Shown: positions 63,196-64,000 of the stretch, in pieces
Position numbering within the stretch: the stretch's first letter is position 1
Layout: each line of letters starts with the position of its first letter
Origin: Polaribacter filamentus
Lineage (GTDB): Bacteria; Bacteroidota; Bacteroidia; Flavobacteriales; Flavobacteriaceae
Direction of reading: 5' to 3'
DNA length: 64,000 bases
Assembly: GCF_002943715.1 (NCBI RefSeq)
Contig: NZ_MQUA01000013.1
Location: forward strand, 2,741,501 to 2,805,500
Program-made: the position numbers and the translations under genes
Notes under the pieces: generated by a model
The model's database searches: none
Told to the model about the DNA's origin: nothing
What the model saw: the letters and a program-made list of their open reading frames with translations, nothing else

Positions 63196-63492
63196 ATGCT
63201 ACAAATAGTATCAAAATATAATACTTTTTTAGATGAATTAAAAGACTATTTAGACAGTTCGCCTTTTAAGATAAGTTTTATTTACCAAAATTTAGGAATG
63301 TCAAAACAAGTTTTTTACCGAAAATTAAAAACTAAAACATTTACCGCGAATGAGGTTTTTACAATTTCAAAAATCTTATTTCCTAGTGAAGCTTTGATAA
63401 TGGAGTTAGAAAAATCTAATGCAGATAAAAAAGCAGGTAGGATAATAGAACACAGTGAAGCAATGAAAATGTTACGAAAGAAGCATTTGTAA
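63196..63492 (+). CDS. HTH antitoxin-like protein paired with a convergent ParE-like toxin
   Basis: A 98-residue protein. Residues about 20-65 read as a helix-turn-helix domain (FKISFIYQNLGMSKQVFYRKLKTKTFTANEVFTISKILF-type pattern). The C-terminal tail AGRIIEHSEAMKMLRKKHL is basic and amphipathic, similar to toxin-binding tails of antitoxins. A RelE/ParE-type toxin gene overlaps its 3' end by 21 bases on the opposite strand, and the promoter has a palindrome suitable for autorepression. Antitoxin function is inferred from size, domain order and neighbour; I cannot assign a named family. Confidence 0.6.
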   Translation: MLQIVSKYNTFLDELKDYLDSSPFKISFIYQNLGMSKQVFYRKLKTKTFTANEVFTISKILFPSEALIMELEKSNADKKAGRIIEHSEAMKMLRKKHL

Positions 63493-63771
63493 TTCTAATG
63501 AATCGCTGAAATTTAACCAAAATAAATGTAAATAAATTTCATCAGTTTCTACTTCGTAAAATAGTGTAATGTGTTTTGTAATGACCAATTGACGAAATAT
63601 TGGTTTGAATTCACAAATTATTCCCATTTCAGGGTAAGTTTTTAAAAGCTCAACCTTTTCATCTACAATATCTAAAAAATTTACAAGTACATCTGTCGAC
63701 CAATTCTTTTTAAGATGATTTATATTTTTATCTAAACTATCTAAAGCGTTTTGATTCCATACAATTCTCAT
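63472..63771 (-). CDS. RelE/ParE-family toxin, convergent with the antitoxin-like gene
   Basis: The 99-residue protein has the compact ParE/RelE fold pattern. WNQNALDSLDKNINHLKKNW (helical hairpin), LDIVDEKVELLKTYPEMGIIC, then strands FRQLVITKHITLFYEVETDEIYLHLFWL. These toxins either cut mRNA on the ribosome or poison gyrase; which applies is not visible. It starts 17 bases after the stop of the exonuclease gene on the same strand, so it may be co-transcribed with that gene. Its 3' end overlaps the antitoxin-like gene tail to tail by 21 bases, whereas type II pairs are normally co-directional. Confidence 0.8.
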   Translation of the reverse strand: MRIVWNQNALDSLDKNINHLKKNWSTDVLVNFLDIVDEKVELLKTYPEMGIICEFKPIFRQLVITKHITLFYEVETDEIYLHLFWLNFSDSLELQMLLS

Positions 63772-63788
63772 AATACAATTGTTTTCAA

Positions 63789-64000
63789 CTAAACTCGAAT
63801 AATATTTTCGTCCTTTAATAAGGCTTCATTATTAAAACGTAATAAAATTTGTGCAACGGCAATGGTGTCTTTTTCGCAATAGGTAACAATTCTATCAATA
63901 TTTTTTTCTTTGTAATAAACACCTGCAACTTCACTACCATCAATATCATCTTTTGGCGAGGGAACTCCTAAAATAGAAGTTAATAACTTTAGTGATGTAT
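63789..64000 (-). CDS. 3'-5' exonuclease (PolB/DnaQ-like), C-terminal part only
   Basis: The gene enters from the right edge, so only the last 70 residues are visible. ILGVPSPKDDIDGSEVAGVYY followed by IDRIVTYCEKDTIAVAQILLRF is the Exo III end of a predicted 3'-5' exonuclease related to the PolB proofreading domain, with the YCEKD segment carrying the catalytic Tyr and Asp. It ends at ENIIRV. The ParE-like toxin gene follows 17 bases downstream in the same direction. Confidence 0.75.
   Translation of the reverse strand, partial: TSLKLLTSILGVPSPKDDIDGSEVAGVYYKEKNIDRIVTYCEKDTIAVAQILLRFNNEALLKDENIIRV

Overview
The window looks like chromosomal DNA of a member of the Bacteroidota, family Flavobacteriaceae. 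It is strongly AT-rich. It carries the -7 promoter box TAnnTTTG and lacks clear Shine-Dalgarno sites. Family-typical genes include PorP/SprF, DUF6089, DUF4292, paired ExbD proteins, an HU/CCDC81-SPOR protein and many TonB-dependent or beta-barrel outer membrane proteins. No rRNA, tRNA, CRISPR array, prophage or transposase was found.

Layout. 1-1.4 kb: remains of a mechanosensitive channel gene and an SDR oxidoreductase. 1.4-11 kb: an esterase and pdxJ leftward, then rightward a CBS protein, nadK, DUF6089, uppS, bamA, two ompH/skp genes and murI (outer membrane and cell wall biogenesis). 11-16 kb leftward: PorP/SprF, ExbD, ExbD, a membrane protein, ExbB and an asparaginase. 16-22 kb rightward: a zinc metallopeptidase, an outer membrane barrel receptor, a membrane protein and a LytS/LytT two-component pair that is frameshifted in both genes. 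22-31 kb: lepA, SOUL protein, an EF-hand pair (one dead), dusB, a broken secreted protein, a LolC/E-type permease, rbfA and a second, heavily decayed two-component pair. 31-36 kb: atpDC, an OmpA protein next to a partial tandem duplicate, and kbl. 36-47 kb: an AddA/RecB-like helicase-nuclease, a metal ABC uptake operon headed by a DtxR-family repressor, and a divergent TonB receptor with a thioredoxin. 47-64 kb: mfd, an EamA transporter, an unrecognised kinase-like protein, dprA, an HU-SPOR protein, a thioesterase, a small MscS channel, an EnvC/DUF4292/TPR/nucleotidyltransferase operon, an Uup-type ABC-F protein, a convergent antitoxin/toxin pair and a partial 3'-5' exonuclease.

Two themes stand out. 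First, gene decay is frequent but selective. At least eight regulatory or accessory genes carry stops or frameshifts, including both two-component systems, while no core gene seen here is broken. Second, the metal-uptake locus is well organised. A perfect palindrome resembling DtxR/IdeR operators sits between divergent promoters for the repressor-ABC operon and the TonB receptor, both permeases carry winged-helix-like tails, and the receptor's best start codon is out of frame by one base next to an A7 tract.

The least explained non-coding signal is a repeat with two copies, near 22.2 and 52.6 kb. Its flanks are conserved (TTAGCCC.GATT and GAAAGCAG.AAA.AGCTTC). Its central hairpin has a completely different sequence in each copy but remains base-paired.
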